Positions 17,130-26,416 are shown, counted from the first letter of the stretch. The stretch is DNA of 64,000 nucleotides from Actinoplanes sp. N902-109 (GCF_000389965.1 NC_021191.1:8309501-8373500), one strand, 5' to 3'. A program made the numbers and translations. Notes: generated by a model from the letters alone, not told the origin.

Positions 17130-18562
17130 CACGCCTTCACCGTTCGAGGAAGCATCCGGACCAACTCGCTGGGCCAGCCGCGCAACAGCGTCAGCACGAC
17201 CACGAAAACAACCCCGGAGAGCGGCAGCGCGACCCACGGTTGCGCGGAGAACGCGGCCCCGGAGGCGACGGCCGCCGCTGCCGCGAGCAACGGCAGGAGA
17301 CTGACCCGCAGCAAGCCTCCGTACGGGATCCGGTCGCGAAGCACGAACCACGAACCCGTACACACGGTGACCTCGGTGATCACCGTCAGCCAGGCGGACG
17401 CCTCGATGCCGACCCGGGGAGCGATCACCAGATTGCCGCCGACGTTGATGACCAAGGCGATGACGTTCTGCGCCACCAGCCACTTGGCCCGGGCGGCGGC
17501 CACGATGACGACCCCGAGCAGTTGGGAGAACATCGAGACGAACCCGGCCACCAGCAGGATCCGCAGGTACGCCCCGGCAGCGGCGTAGGCATCGCCGAAC
17601 AGCAGCGTCATGACCCCGGTCGCGTTGGCCGCCACGATCACCAGACCCGGCATGACCAGGCTCATGAACCAGTGCCACATCCTCGTGAGCAGGTCACCGA
17701 ACCGGCTCGGATCACCCCAGTCCGCCGACAGCTGCGGCAAGGCGACCGACATCACGATGCCCGGGAAGATCGTGAGGATGCTCAGCACCTTCACCGCGCT
17801 CGCGTACTGCCCCACCAGGTCCGCCGCGAAGAGGCTCGACAGAATCACGACGTCGATCGACACGTACGCGGTGGCCAGGAAGGAAGCGATCCCGATGGGG
17901 TACGCATCCCGGAACAGCACCCGGGCCGACGGAGCCGGCTCGGCTGCGGCACCCGCATCCGGAGTCAGCCACCGGCGGGAGGCCCGCAGGACGAGCAAGC
18001 TGTTGGCAACCGCAGCAGCGGAAGCCGCCGCGGCCATGGCGACAGCCGGCGCATCGAGCACGGCCAGCGCCACGATCACCACGGTCGACGCCACCGACGT
18101 CGACAGGTCGAAGGCCGCCATCCGGCCGACCTCATGCCGGGCATAGAAGAACTGCCGCAACGCACTGGTCCCCGCCAACGCCAGGGCCGGCGTCATGACG
18201 AGCAGAGTGCCGCTCCGGATCGTCCCGAAGGCGAAGAAACCGGCAACCACCACCCCGGCCACGGCCACCCCGCCCGACCAGAGCAGGTTGACGCGCAGCA
18301 CAAGCCGGCCCAGCGCGGCACCGGCCCCGGACCCCTGCCCGAGCGCCCGCCCGAGCACCTCACCGAACCCGAACTCGGTCAGCGCCTGCAACAAGTAGTA
18401 GGCGGCAAGGCCGGCGGCGTACGCACCGAAGTGATCAGGCGACAGCGATCGCACCACCACGACGGAGGAGAGCGCGGACAGAACCGATCCGAGGACTTTC
18501 CGGATCATCAGGAGACCAACGGAGTTGGCCAGCTTCCCGGCGTCCTCAGTGACTGCGGTCAT
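17129..18562 (-). CDS. Wzx-type polysaccharide flippase
   Basis: 477 residues with about 12-14 hydrophobic segments throughout, of the MOP/PST (RfbX/Wzx) type. MIRKVLGSVLSALSSVVVVRSLSP followed by FGAYAAGLAAYYLL is the usual N-terminal pattern, and the mid-protein DVVILSSLFAADLVGQYASAVKV matches the family. It flips the undecaprenyl-linked repeat unit to the outside. ATG at 18562 is preceded by GGGA and overlaps the polymerase gene by 17 bases; a TTG at 18589 is less likely. Confidence 0.85.
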   Translation of the reverse strand: MTAVTEDAGKLANSVGLLMIRKVLGSVLSALSSVVVVRSLSPDHFGAYAAGLAAYYLLQALTEFGFGEVLGRALGQGSGAGAALGRLVLRVNLLWSGGVAVAGVVVAGFFAFGTIRSGTLLVMTPALALAGTSALRQFFYARHEVGRMAAFDLSTSVASTVVIVALAVLDAPAVAMAAAASAAAVANSLLVLRASRRWLTPDAGAAAEPAPSARVLFRDAYPIGIASFLATAYVSIDVVILSSLFAADLVGQYASAVKVLSILTIFPGIVMSVALPQLSADWGDPSRFGDLLTRMWHWFMSLVMPGLVIVAANATGVMTLLFGDAYAAAGAYLRILLVAGFVSMFSQLLGVVIVAAARAKWLVAQNVIALVINVGGNLVIAPRVGIEASAWLTVITEVTVCTGSWFVLRDRIPYGGLLRVSLLPLLAAAAAVASGAAFSAQPWVALPLSGVVFVVVLTLLRGWPSELVRMLPRTVKA

Positions 18563-20012
18563 CAGCGTCCCGCCCAGCCAGGCCGGCAATGAGACCGAAC
18601 ATCGGTGCGAGCGTCGCGGCCACGGCTACGTATTTGATCGTTACGACATCGGTCACAGCCGCTATGCACAGAGCAACCACCGCTCCCGCGAGCCCCGCCG
18701 TCAGGACCGGTGCGCGAGCTCGAGCCCTCCGCAGGTCCACCGTCACCCCGCCCAGGAGCAGCGCGAGGGCACCAAGGCCCAACAGGCCGCTCTCCGAGAA
18801 CACTTGGAGATAGACGGAGTGCGCGTGCGTGCTGGCGGTACTGCCCGGGGCGTGAGCGAGGAGAACCTTGCTGAAATTACCTACTCCGACACCGGAGACA
18901 GGATTCTCGAGGCCGGTCTCCCAGGCGAGGCTCCATAGGTATTCGCGCCCGCGGTCACCTTCAGCGGTAGCGACTCCGCTGGCCGTCGGGTCGGAGACGG
19001 AGGACGCCCGCTCGATGAGAGAAGGCCCACCCAGGGCGATCGCGCCGGCGAGCAACACGGCGAGCAGACCGCCGGCCATCCCGGCCACACGCAGACGAGC
19101 ATTCCTGGGGGCAAACACCACGACAGCCGCCAGTGAGGCGATAGCTCCGAGCGACGCCATCCGGGACAACGACAGCGCGAGTCCGACACCGATCACGGCA
19201 ATCGAAGCCACCATGCCCGCTGCAGCCAGCCACTTGCGTCGCAGAAGCAGCAGGTGCAGCACCGCGATGCCAACGGGGATGGCCACGACGAGCGCCGTAC
19301 CCAGCGAGATGGGATCGGTGAAGGTGCCGGTCGGACGAGGCTGGCTCTGGAAATCGAAGAAGTAGCCGGAGGTGCTTCGCACGGTGCCCGTATAGATGTC
19401 GAACTCGCTGTGCGTCTGAAACTCCCAGATCGCCAGCGCGGCCTGCACCAGCAGCGAGGAGAAGCTGGCGCCGAGGACGACGGCCAGACCCCCGCCCAGC
19501 TTGACCGCCCGCGCACACAAGAAGATCAACGCACCGGCGTACAGGCCGATGCTGATGGGTTCCCAGATCTCCGACCCGCGCGCTACCGGAATGGCCACCA
19601 GGACGGCCAGGTAAGGCAGCACGGCAGCCATGGCCGACTTGCCCACCGGCTTCGTCAGCCCGAGCAGGAGCGGGATACCGGCGAGCAGACACACGACCAC
19701 CAAGGCTTGAAAGCTCACCCCGAGAAAACTCACGTTGAGCGTCGCAGCCGGCGCCACGAAGACCGCCGCCCCGACAAATACCAGGAACGGGCTCGGCGCC
19801 AGGGCGACAACAGCCGCAATGATCGGGGTGACGACGGTCAGCACGTACTTCGTCGGCGAGGGGCTGGTGAAGAGCAACCGTTCGGTCCAGCCCGAAGCAC
19901 CGAGCAGAACGAAGGGCGCCGCCAGGACGAGGACACCGATCTGCTTCGGCTCGAGCTTGGAGAGATCGACCGTCCTGTTCCGGTAGGTCAGCAGGACGAC
20001 TCTGGCAAGCAT
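18546..20012 (-). CDS. Wzy / O-antigen ligase-like polymerase
   Basis: 488 residues, mostly hydrophobic (about 11-12 segments), with a large loop between late segments containing STHAHSVYLQVFSESG, the H-x-H-S...E-S-G motif of the O-antigen ligase/Wzy family. Predicted to polymerise lipid-linked repeat units on the outer face. The start region reads GTGATG: the ATG at 20012 shares its A with the preceding TGA, and a GTG at 20015 would give a GTGA overlap; either keeps coupling with the Wzz-like gene. Confidence 0.8.
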   Translation of the reverse strand: MLARVVLLTYRNRTVDLSKLEPKQIGVLVLAAPFVLLGASGWTERLLFTSPSPTKYVLTVVTPIIAAVVALAPSPFLVFVGAAVFVAPAATLNVSFLGVSFQALVVVCLLAGIPLLLGLTKPVGKSAMAAVLPYLAVLVAIPVARGSEIWEPISIGLYAGALIFLCARAVKLGGGLAVVLGASFSSLLVQAALAIWEFQTHSEFDIYTGTVRSTSGYFFDFQSQPRPTGTFTDPISLGTALVVAIPVGIAVLHLLLLRRKWLAAAGMVASIAVIGVGLALSLSRMASLGAIASLAAVVVFAPRNARLRVAGMAGGLLAVLLAGAIALGGPSLIERASSVSDPTASGVATAEGDRGREYLWSLAWETGLENPVSGVGVGNFSKVLLAHAPGSTASTHAHSVYLQVFSESGLLGLGALALLLGGVTVDLRRARARAPVLTAGLAGAVVALCIAAVTDVVTIKYVAVAATLAPMFGLIAGLAGRDADDRSH

Positions 20013-20902
20013 CACAGTCCGGCCGTCGAGGTATTGCTCCGCCGGCGCCGCCCGATGGGGTTTCTGCGTCGTTCGCTGAGAACGGCGAGTTCCGTCATGA
20101 TCACCAGCGAGACGACGAGCGCGACCGTCGAGTACAACAGCGGCCTCGGCGCCACCTTCGCCGCCGTGGGCTGAGCGGTCAGCAGCGACAACGTAACGCC
20201 GCGGCCACCCGCATCCCGGCGCGCCTGGCTCACGATGTCGAGCCGCTTCAGTGTCAGGGCCAGGACTTGTTGCTGGGCGCTGTTGAGTGACGTGTTGATG
20301 CTTGCCGCTCGGGGCGAACCGGCCTTGGCATCCGCCAGCGACTCGGTCAGCCGAACGACGTCAGACTTCGCCTGCGTGAGCAGCTTGTCCAGATCCTTGA
20401 GCTGTTCAGGATCGGCTTCCGCGGCCGTACTCATGGTCTTCTTGGCTTGATCGACAAGGGCCTGACCGACAGCGAGCGCTCCACTGCTGGCAGCGGCGGA
20501 CGAGTCGGCCGTCACGGTGATCCGGATGATGTTCGTGTTGCCGACGGTGCCGACCAGGGTGCCGGTCGCGAGGTCGCCGACAGGCATGCCGGCCTTCGCG
20601 GCCGCATCAGTCAGAACGACCGAGGTGCTGGCGAACTGGGCAAACTGCGTGGCCAGGCCATTGGCGCCGTCCACCACGTCCACACTCGCCATCGTCGAGG
20701 TGTTGGCGACCAGGACGTCACTCGAGGCAGAGTAGGTCCCGGGCAGGAAGGCGCTGGTGGCCCACGTGGCGGCAGCGATCAGGACAGCGATGCCGATGAT
20801 CGAGAACCGGGCATGCCAGATGATCTGCGGCCTGGTCCTTACCTCAGGTTCGTCGAGGTACCCATCCCTGATCGCACTCCGCTGCAGCAGTTGTGTTGTC
20901 AT
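20012..20902 (-). CDS. Wzz-like polysaccharide co-polymerase lacking a tyrosine-kinase domain
   Basis: 296 residues with TM1 near residues 38-58, a long periplasm-side helical domain (LKDLDKLLTQAKSDVVRLT, a coiled-coil-like stretch) and TM2 near 255-275 preceded by a proline-containing segment (KVAPRPLL). This is the two-helix chain-length regulator layout. No Walker A/B or Tyr-rich tail of a BY-kinase follows, and no kinase gene is in the window. ATG at 20902 has GGAGAG 6-11 bases upstream, better than the ATG at 20920. Sets polymer length with the polymerase. Confidence 0.8.
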   Translation of the reverse strand: MTTQLLQRSAIRDGYLDEPEVRTRPQIIWHARFSIIGIAVLIAAATWATSAFLPGTYSASSDVLVANTSTMASVDVVDGANGLATQFAQFASTSVVLTDAAAKAGMPVGDLATGTLVGTVGNTNIIRITVTADSSAAASSGALAVGQALVDQAKKTMSTAAEADPEQLKDLDKLLTQAKSDVVRLTESLADAKAGSPRAASINTSLNSAQQQVLALTLKRLDIVSQARRDAGGRGVTLSLLTAQPTAAKVAPRPLLYSTVALVVSLVIMTELAVLSERRRNPIGRRRRSNTSTAGL

Positions 20903-20949
20903 GCGCTTTCTCTCCACCATTTCCTGTCGGCTCACCCCGTCCGGTGGGG

Positions 20950-22419
20950 TCAGCTGCCTCGAGCACCGAACGCTTGTCCCAAGGTCCAGATCAGGACCTT
21001 GATGTCGAACCACAGGCTCCAGTGATCGATGTAGTAGTTGTCGTGCCGGACCCGGTCGTCGATCGAGGTGTCGCCGCGGAGTCCGCTGACCTGTGCCAGA
21101 CCGGTGAGGCCGACCGTCACGCGGTGCCGGGACTCGTACTCCGGGAACATCGCGCTGAACTTGTCGACGTAGTGCGGCCGCTCCGGCCGGGGACCGACGA
21201 AGGTCATGTCCCCGCGCAGAATGTTGAACAGTTGCGGGAGCTCGTCGATCGATGTGGCCCGGATGAACTTGCCGATCCGGCTGATCCGGGCCTCGCTGTC
21301 GCCGGACCACTGGGTGTCGGAGTTGGCCTTGGCGACCGGCCGCATGGACCGGAACTTGTACATCGTGAAGAGCTTGCCGTTACGGCCGACCCGCACCTGC
21401 TTGAACAGGGGGCCGTGGCCGTCCTCGGCCATGACGGCGAGGGCAACCGTGATCATCAGCGGCGACAGCAGCGCCAGGCTCAGCATCGCCATGGCGATGT
21501 CGAACATGCGCTTGCCCAGTTGCTGACCCCGTCGCAAACCCCGGCTCACCCGCATGATGGGCACGCCGCCGATGTGGTCCCCGGTCGTGCCAGGAACCCG
21601 GTCCCAACCCTGGGTCAGGACGAATGTGGTGGGCGCGCTCGACCCGTGGCGCAGGCCTTCGACCAGCCCACGGCGGTGCGACGTCGTCTCGTCGAGGATG
21701 AGGATCTCTATGTGGTGCTTGCGGACCACGTCGGCGAGATCCTCGAAGTCACCCAGGTAGTTCCAGGCTCCGCCGGCGTCCTCAGTCGGCCGGTCAGCGA
21801 CGTACCCGAGGACGTTGAGCCCGTAGGCACGGTGCCGGCCCAGCACCTCGACGACCTTGCGGGCGCGCTCGCCGTTACCGACGATCAACGTCGGGTGGGC
21901 GACCGAGCCGGCCCCGCGCCCCACCCTGATCACGGCGAAGATCGAGCCCCGGATCACCAGCATCGCGGTGATCATCAGCGCCGCACCGGCGGCGTGGCGC
22001 CGCAACTCGAGCGGTACGCCGAACAGGGCCGGAACCGTCAGCGCGACGGTCATGGCGATGAAGAACTGGCTCATCAGCTGGGGCAGCTGGTCCAGCAGCG
22101 CGAGGTGGAGCCGGGGCCGGTACAGACCGGACGACGCCCAGGACATGACGCTCATCAGCCAGCCGACCAGCAGCGGCCACGTCCACTGCTCCCACCAGAT
22201 CGCGAAACAGGTGGCGACGACGACGTCGCCGGCAATCAGCCACTTGGCCGCCGTGAGGCGGACCGCGAACCGGACGAGGGGTGACTGCCGCGCTTCGTGC
22301 GGGAAGACCTTGACCTCGGTCGCCGAGGAGGAAATCCTTTGGTCTTTCTTTTCCTCCTCGAGCGGGCGCACGTCACCATGCGTCGAGGACAATCCTGGTT
22401 TGGTCTTCAGCTCGTTCAT
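20950..22419 (-). CDS. polyprenyl glycosylphosphotransferase (WbaP/WcaJ type), initiates the repeat unit
   Basis: 489 residues: a soluble N-terminus, four or five membrane segments (about 55-165), a Rossmann-like domain (TLIVGNGERARKVVEVLG), then the catalytic domain with KRMFDIAMAMLSLALLSPLM, TMYKFRSM, DELPQLFNILRGDM and FVGPRPERP, the core phosphoglycosyltransferase motifs. It transfers a sugar-1-phosphate to undecaprenyl phosphate. As first gene of the minus-strand operon (ATG at 22419) it has a 477-base upstream region shared with the divergent secreted-protein gene. A 47-base gap separates it from the wzz-like gene. Confidence 0.9.
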   Translation of the reverse strand: MNELKTKPGLSSTHGDVRPLEEEKKDQRISSSATEVKVFPHEARQSPLVRFAVRLTAAKWLIAGDVVVATCFAIWWEQWTWPLLVGWLMSVMSWASSGLYRPRLHLALLDQLPQLMSQFFIAMTVALTVPALFGVPLELRRHAAGAALMITAMLVIRGSIFAVIRVGRGAGSVAHPTLIVGNGERARKVVEVLGRHRAYGLNVLGYVADRPTEDAGGAWNYLGDFEDLADVVRKHHIEILILDETTSHRRGLVEGLRHGSSAPTTFVLTQGWDRVPGTTGDHIGGVPIMRVSRGLRRGQQLGKRMFDIAMAMLSLALLSPLMITVALAVMAEDGHGPLFKQVRVGRNGKLFTMYKFRSMRPVAKANSDTQWSGDSEARISRIGKFIRATSIDELPQLFNILRGDMTFVGPRPERPHYVDKFSAMFPEYESRHRVTVGLTGLAQVSGLRGDTSIDDRVRHDNYYIDHWSLWFDIKVLIWTLGQAFGARGS

Positions 22420-22896
22420 ATGCGCTTCTACTCTTTGGCGAATAGGTAGTTGCTTGAATGGCTACGAACAACCGGGGGGAACAATACCGGGAGGCGTGGC
22501 CGCTACGGAGATTGCGCGACTTCTTACGAGGGCATCCGTGCGGCTCGTTCATTGTGCCGGTTCGGCCCATAACGATCCGAGCCGGCGGCATCAGCGCTGG
22601 CCAGAGCCCGGACTGCGAGCGACAGAGCCGAGAATCGGTCCGCTCCGGGTAAAGGCGAATCGCATTCGGCTGTGTTTTCCGGCCAGGGCGGCCGTCCTGC
22701 GCAACCTCGGGTACCGGGACAAATCGAAGTCTAAACCTCGCAGACGTGACGATAGTGTTGCAGACACACTGCGCGCACGTGAAAGTTCAGACGAAACCCG
22801 CCCACCACGTCTCCGCACCCCAGATACAACAAGCACCACTCATCTCGCCCCGGACCGGCGCCGATTCTGTCTGGCGTCCGTCCGAGGGGAAGATTG
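22420..22896. promoter_or_regulatory. divergent intergenic region between the polysaccharide operon and the secreted AWYTNGN gene
   Basis: 477 bases without a supported gene; the short open frames here lack ribosome sites and coding character. It must hold the promoters for the leftward operon and the rightward gene. Small inverted repeats visible are CGAAT-cgc-ATTCG near 22657 and AGTGT-7 bases-ACACT near 22753. I cannot assign a known regulator. It is somewhat less GC-rich than the flanking genes. Confidence 0.5.
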
Positions 22897-24075
22897 GTGT
22901 TCGACGTGTGGAAAAAAGTGGCTGGCAAAGCAAAGGCAAGTCTGATTACCGCATTGACTCTTTCGATCGCCATGACGCAGCCGGCGGTGGTTCAAGCCGC
23001 GACGAAGAGCAAGTCACCGGTGAAAGTAAAGGCCGCCACTGTGACGCCGCTGTCGACGCGGGATCTTCGCATGGTCAGCTTCGCCGACTTGACGATGCAG
23101 ACGCTGCGTCAGAACGCTCCGATCGGCGCCCAGCCCGGTACGTGGAAGGGGTCCGGCGCCTGCTGGCGCTGTGACGCGGGTCCGGCGCTGGCTCTAGCCG
23201 CGGTTGCAGCCCGGACCGGGGACTCTGCCCGGCGCACCGAGGCCGAAGCGATTCTGGATCTGGAACTGCGCACCCACCAGCAGACCAACGGCTCGTTCGG
23301 CACGACAACGACCGGCTCTGACATCGACACCATGTTCTTCGCCAACGTGCTGGGCGTGTCGGCAATGCTGCTGAAGCCGTCGATGGATCCTGCCAAGTAC
23401 AGCCAGTGGTCGACCGCGGTTGCCAAGGCTGCCGACTTCTTGATCGCCCATGGGAATCTGGCGTGGTACACCAACGGCAACATCGTCATCGGCAATGCGC
23501 TGACCATGGCACTGGCGTATCGGCTCACCGGCATCACCAAGTACTCGAACGCCTATGAGACCGCGCTGTCGTTCGCAGTCAACCCGTCACAGACACGCTG
23601 GCCGGGACGCGGCTTGATCTACACCACCCGAGGTTCCCGGGCGGACGGCCTGGACAGCAAGGGCTACTTCACCGAAGAGGGCTACGGCATCGGGTGGGAC
23701 CCCGAGTACACGATGGTGCAGATGGATCATCTTTCGGTGCTTTACCTGGTGACCAACGACTCGCGAGTGCACGGTTACCTGAACGCCCTGATCAATCAGA
23801 TGGACAGCCGCATCAGCAAGGTGACCTACTTCCTCGACACCAGCGGTGGTACTCGCCGACCGCAGATGGGACGCCTGTTCCCGTTCGATACCGGCGCTTG
23901 GTCAGTGATGGCCAACCTGGGCGGCCGCACGGACCTGCAGCAGTACATCGACGGCCAAGCCACGATGTACATGGGCGCCTACTCCAGTGGGGAGGGCGAC
24001 CGGCTCCGTGCCGCCTTCGGCTGGACCGTCGCGTCCGTTCTGATGGGTCAGCCGGAAAACGCACAGCTTCGCTGA
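22897..24075 (+). CDS. secreted AWYTNGN-family protein (paralogue of the protein at 6840-8054)
   Basis: 392 residues with a Sec signal (KVAGKAKASLITALTLSIAM, cleavage likely after VVQAA) and no later membrane segment, so freely secreted. Shared with the anchored paralogue: CWRCDAGPA, NGSFG, DIDTMFFA, AWYTNGNIVIGNAL (about 189-202), WPGRGLIYTTR (235-245), GLDSKGYFTE, EYTMVQ and SGGTRR. The GTG at 22897 follows GAGGGGA at good spacing; the TTG at 22894 is less likely. Divergent from the polysaccharide operon, so probably co-regulated. Function inferred as acting on, or binding, the polysaccharide. Confidence 0.75.
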   Translation: MFDVWKKVAGKAKASLITALTLSIAMTQPAVVQAATKSKSPVKVKAATVTPLSTRDLRMVSFADLTMQTLRQNAPIGAQPGTWKGSGACWRCDAGPALALAAVAARTGDSARRTEAEAILDLELRTHQQTNGSFGTTTTGSDIDTMFFANVLGVSAMLLKPSMDPAKYSQWSTAVAKAADFLIAHGNLAWYTNGNIVIGNALTMALAYRLTGITKYSNAYETALSFAVNPSQTRWPGRGLIYTTRGSRADGLDSKGYFTEEGYGIGWDPEYTMVQMDHLSVLYLVTNDSRVHGYLNALINQMDSRISKVTYFLDTSGGTRRPQMGRLFPFDTGAWSVMANLGGRTDLQQYIDGQATMYMGAYSSGEGDRLRAAFGWTVASVLMGQPENAQLR

Positions 24076-24097
24076 GATCCGGCCGGCAACGCCCGAC

Positions 24098-24139
24098 GCC
24101 CGTCACTCGTGCCTCAGCCGTGAGGCACGAGTGACGGGC
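24098..24139. terminator. bidirectional terminator, 19 bp stem
   Basis: A perfect inverted repeat with a 19-base stem (24098-24116 with 24121-24139) and a 4-base loop (GCCG) sits between two convergent genes ending at 24075 and 24149. No long T-run, as is common in actinomycetes. Very likely ends transcripts from both sides. Confidence 0.85.
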
Positions 24140-24148
24140 CGCGTCGGG

Positions 24149-24907
24149 TCAGCCGGCGAACATGGTCCAGCTGTCGATGTCCTGGGCGCTGTAGTTCGAG
24201 CCGTTGGCGGCGGTGAAGCCGACGTGCACCGGCCCGCTGCCGACCGCCGCGGCGATGTCGATCGTCCGGCTGAGGACGAGCGTGCCCGGGAGAGTGCTGT
24301 TGCCGGCGTTGACGAAGACCTGCAGGGTCTTGGTCAACGGCTCGTAGCTGATGGTGCCCCGGAAGGGCTGCCCGGCCAGGGCGCGCGGGGCGTTCGCCGA
24401 AGCGGCCTGCACCTCGGCGTTGCCGCCGGTCACGATGGCGACGTGGTTGTCGCTGATGTCGTACGAGTTCTTGTAGGTGTCGAACTCGACGGCGACGCTG
24501 GACTTGATGCCGCTGTAGCCCATGCCGCCGCCGTCCCAGCCGAGCGCCTTGTTGCCGGCGCCCTGGATGACGAAGGCGATGCCGTCACCGTGCACCGCCC
24601 CGGTCGCGATCTGGCCGACGAACGTCGTGATGAACGGCTTGGTCGGGCTGATCTTGTGCGCCGCCCATGCCGCGCCGGCGGTGTGGTTGTCGCTCTTGAC
24701 GAGCCGCAGGACCTTCGGCTGGCCGGTGGGCTTGACCACCGACGCGGCACCCTGCAGCGAGAGGGCCGGGCCGCTGTTGAAGTTGGGGTAGTCGATCACC
24801 TTGATCGAGGCTGCCTGCGCAGCGGTGGCCGAGCCACACACGGCAACGGCAACGGCGGCGGCGGTCGCCGCGATGGTCTTCCACGTGGAGCGGACTCTTC
24901 TGTTCAA
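24149..24907 (-). CDS. secreted legume (L-type) lectin-domain protein
   Basis: 252 residues: signal peptide (to about residue 35, TAAQA), then one L-type lectin beta-sandwich. Diagnostic motifs are GDGIAFVIQG, VAVEFDTYKNSYD and NHVAIVTGG, including the Asp residues that bind calcium in this fold, and a late HVGFTAANGS. No catalytic or anchoring domain. The start is TTG at 24907, set by AGGAGAG a few bases upstream. Predicted to bind sugars outside the cell; placed between the secreted AWYTNGN gene and the UDP-sugar dehydrogenase, it may bind the local polysaccharide. Confidence 0.85.
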   Translation of the reverse strand: MNRRVRSTWKTIAATAAAVAVAVCGSATAAQAASIKVIDYPNFNSGPALSLQGAASVVKPTGQPKVLRLVKSDNHTAGAAWAAHKISPTKPFITTFVGQIATGAVHGDGIAFVIQGAGNKALGWDGGGMGYSGIKSSVAVEFDTYKNSYDISDNHVAIVTGGNAEVQAASANAPRALAGQPFRGTISYEPLTKTLQVFVNAGNSTLPGTLVLSRTIDIAAAVGSGPVHVGFTAANGSNYSAQDIDSWTMFAG

Positions 24908-24979
24908 CGTTCTCTCCTGTTTATGAGCGCACTGCGGTCTCGGACGAGGACGTCGCCCGAGTGACAAAGCGAGAGGTGG

Positions 24980-26416
24980 TCAGGCGGGGGCGGGGCGGCC
25001 CATGCCGCGGTAGCGCCAGCCGGCGGCGGTCCAGGCGGCCGGGGGCAGGCAGTTGCGGCCGTCGATCACGTTGCGGTGGGCTGCCAGCGGTGCCAGTTCG
25101 GCCGGGTCGGCGTTGCGGAACTCAGCCCATTCGGTCAGGACGCAGACCAGGTCGGTGTCGCGGACCGCGTCGTCCATGGACTTCTTGTGCAGCAGGTCCG
25201 GCTGGGCGCGTTCGGCGTTGTCCCGGCCCTCGGGGTCGTAGACGCGGACTTCGGCGCCGGCGCGGGCGAGGGCCGCCGCGATGGCCAGGGCCGGCGCGTC
25301 CCGGATGTCGTCGGAGTTGGGCTTGAAGGTGGCGCCGAGCACGGCGATCCGGGTGCCGGCGAGTTCCGGGCCGGCCGGACCCATGCGCCGGCCGAGCAGC
25401 TCGGCCGCGAGCTGGAGGACCTTGGTGCGCCGGCGGGTGTTGATCAGATCGACCTCGTGCAGGAAGCGCAGGGCTTCACCGGCGCCGAGTTCCTGGGCCC
25501 GGGCCTGGAAGGCGCGGATGTCCTTGGGCAGGCAGCCGCCGCCGAAGCCGACACCGGCCTGCAGGAACCGGCCGCCGATGCGGGGGTCGTAGCCGATCGC
25601 CCGGGCCAGCTCGACGACGTCTCCGCCGGCCGCCTCGCAGACCTCCGCCATGGCGTTGATGAAAGAGATCTTCGTGGCGAGGAAGGCGTTGGCGGCGACC
25701 TTGACGAGTTCCGCAGTGGCGAAGTCGGTCACCAGCAGCGGGACCTCCCGGTCCTCGGCGGCGGCGAGGTCGAAGACACCCTTGTGCGCCTCGTACAGCA
25801 TGGATCCGGCCCACTGCGACTTCACGCCGATCACGATCCGGTTGGGCCGGAGCACGTCCTCGACGGCAAAGCCCTCCTGCAGAAACTCCGGTGACCAGGC
25901 CACCTCGACGCCGAGCGCCGGGTCGACCCGTTCGGCCACGAGCTGTTCGGCCCAGTCCGCCGTGCCGACCGGGACAGTGGATTTGCCGACGATCAAGGCA
26001 CGCCGGGTCAGGTTCGAGGCCAGGTTGGTCACCGCGGACTCGACGTGTGACAGGTCGGCGCTCATCCCGCCGGCTCGCTGGGGGGTGCCGACACAGATGA
26101 AATGGACGTCGCCGAACTCCGCGGTCTCCGCGTAACTCGTCGTGAATCGCAGCCGACCGGCTGCCAGGTTGGTACGCAGCAACTGTTCCAGGCCCGGCTC
26201 GTGGAACGGCACGGATCCGTTCGACAGCTGCTCGATCTTGGACTCGTCGATGTCGAAGCCGACCACTTCGTAACCGAGCTCCGCGAAACAGATCGCGTAC
26301 GTCGCACCCAGGTAGCCGGTGCCGAGGAACGTGAGCCGCGGTCGCGCCGCACCGGACGGCACGGTTGCCCGGGGGAACCGCGGTCCCAGGTGACCGGCTG
26401 CGTAGGGGATCGTCAT
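24980..26416 (-). CDS. UDP-glucose 6-dehydrogenase-like enzyme
   Basis: 478 residues with the three UDP-glucose/GDP-mannose dehydrogenase domains: NAD-binding FLGTGYLGATYAICFAELGY, the central ELVKVAANAFLATKISFINAM, catalytic cysteine in GFGGGCLPKDIRAF, and a C-terminal UDP-binding domain (VLGATFKPNSDDIRDAP). It would oxidise UDP-glucose to UDP-glucuronate, a likely acidic building block of the polymer; a related UDP-sugar is possible. ATG at 26416 follows AAAGGA. An unusual 25-residue Pro/Gly tail precedes the Rossmann start. Same strand as the operon but transcribed separately. Confidence 0.85.
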   Translation of the reverse strand: MTIPYAAGHLGPRFPRATVPSGAARPRLTFLGTGYLGATYAICFAELGYEVVGFDIDESKIEQLSNGSVPFHEPGLEQLLRTNLAAGRLRFTTSYAETAEFGDVHFICVGTPQRAGGMSADLSHVESAVTNLASNLTRRALIVGKSTVPVGTADWAEQLVAERVDPALGVEVAWSPEFLQEGFAVEDVLRPNRIVIGVKSQWAGSMLYEAHKGVFDLAAAEDREVPLLVTDFATAELVKVAANAFLATKISFINAMAEVCEAAGGDVVELARAIGYDPRIGGRFLQAGVGFGGGCLPKDIRAFQARAQELGAGEALRFLHEVDLINTRRRTKVLQLAAELLGRRMGPAGPELAGTRIAVLGATFKPNSDDIRDAPALAIAAALARAGAEVRVYDPEGRDNAERAQPDLLHKKSMDDAVRDTDLVCVLTEWAEFRNADPAELAPLAAHRNVIDGRNCLPPAAWTAAGWRYRGMGRPAPA

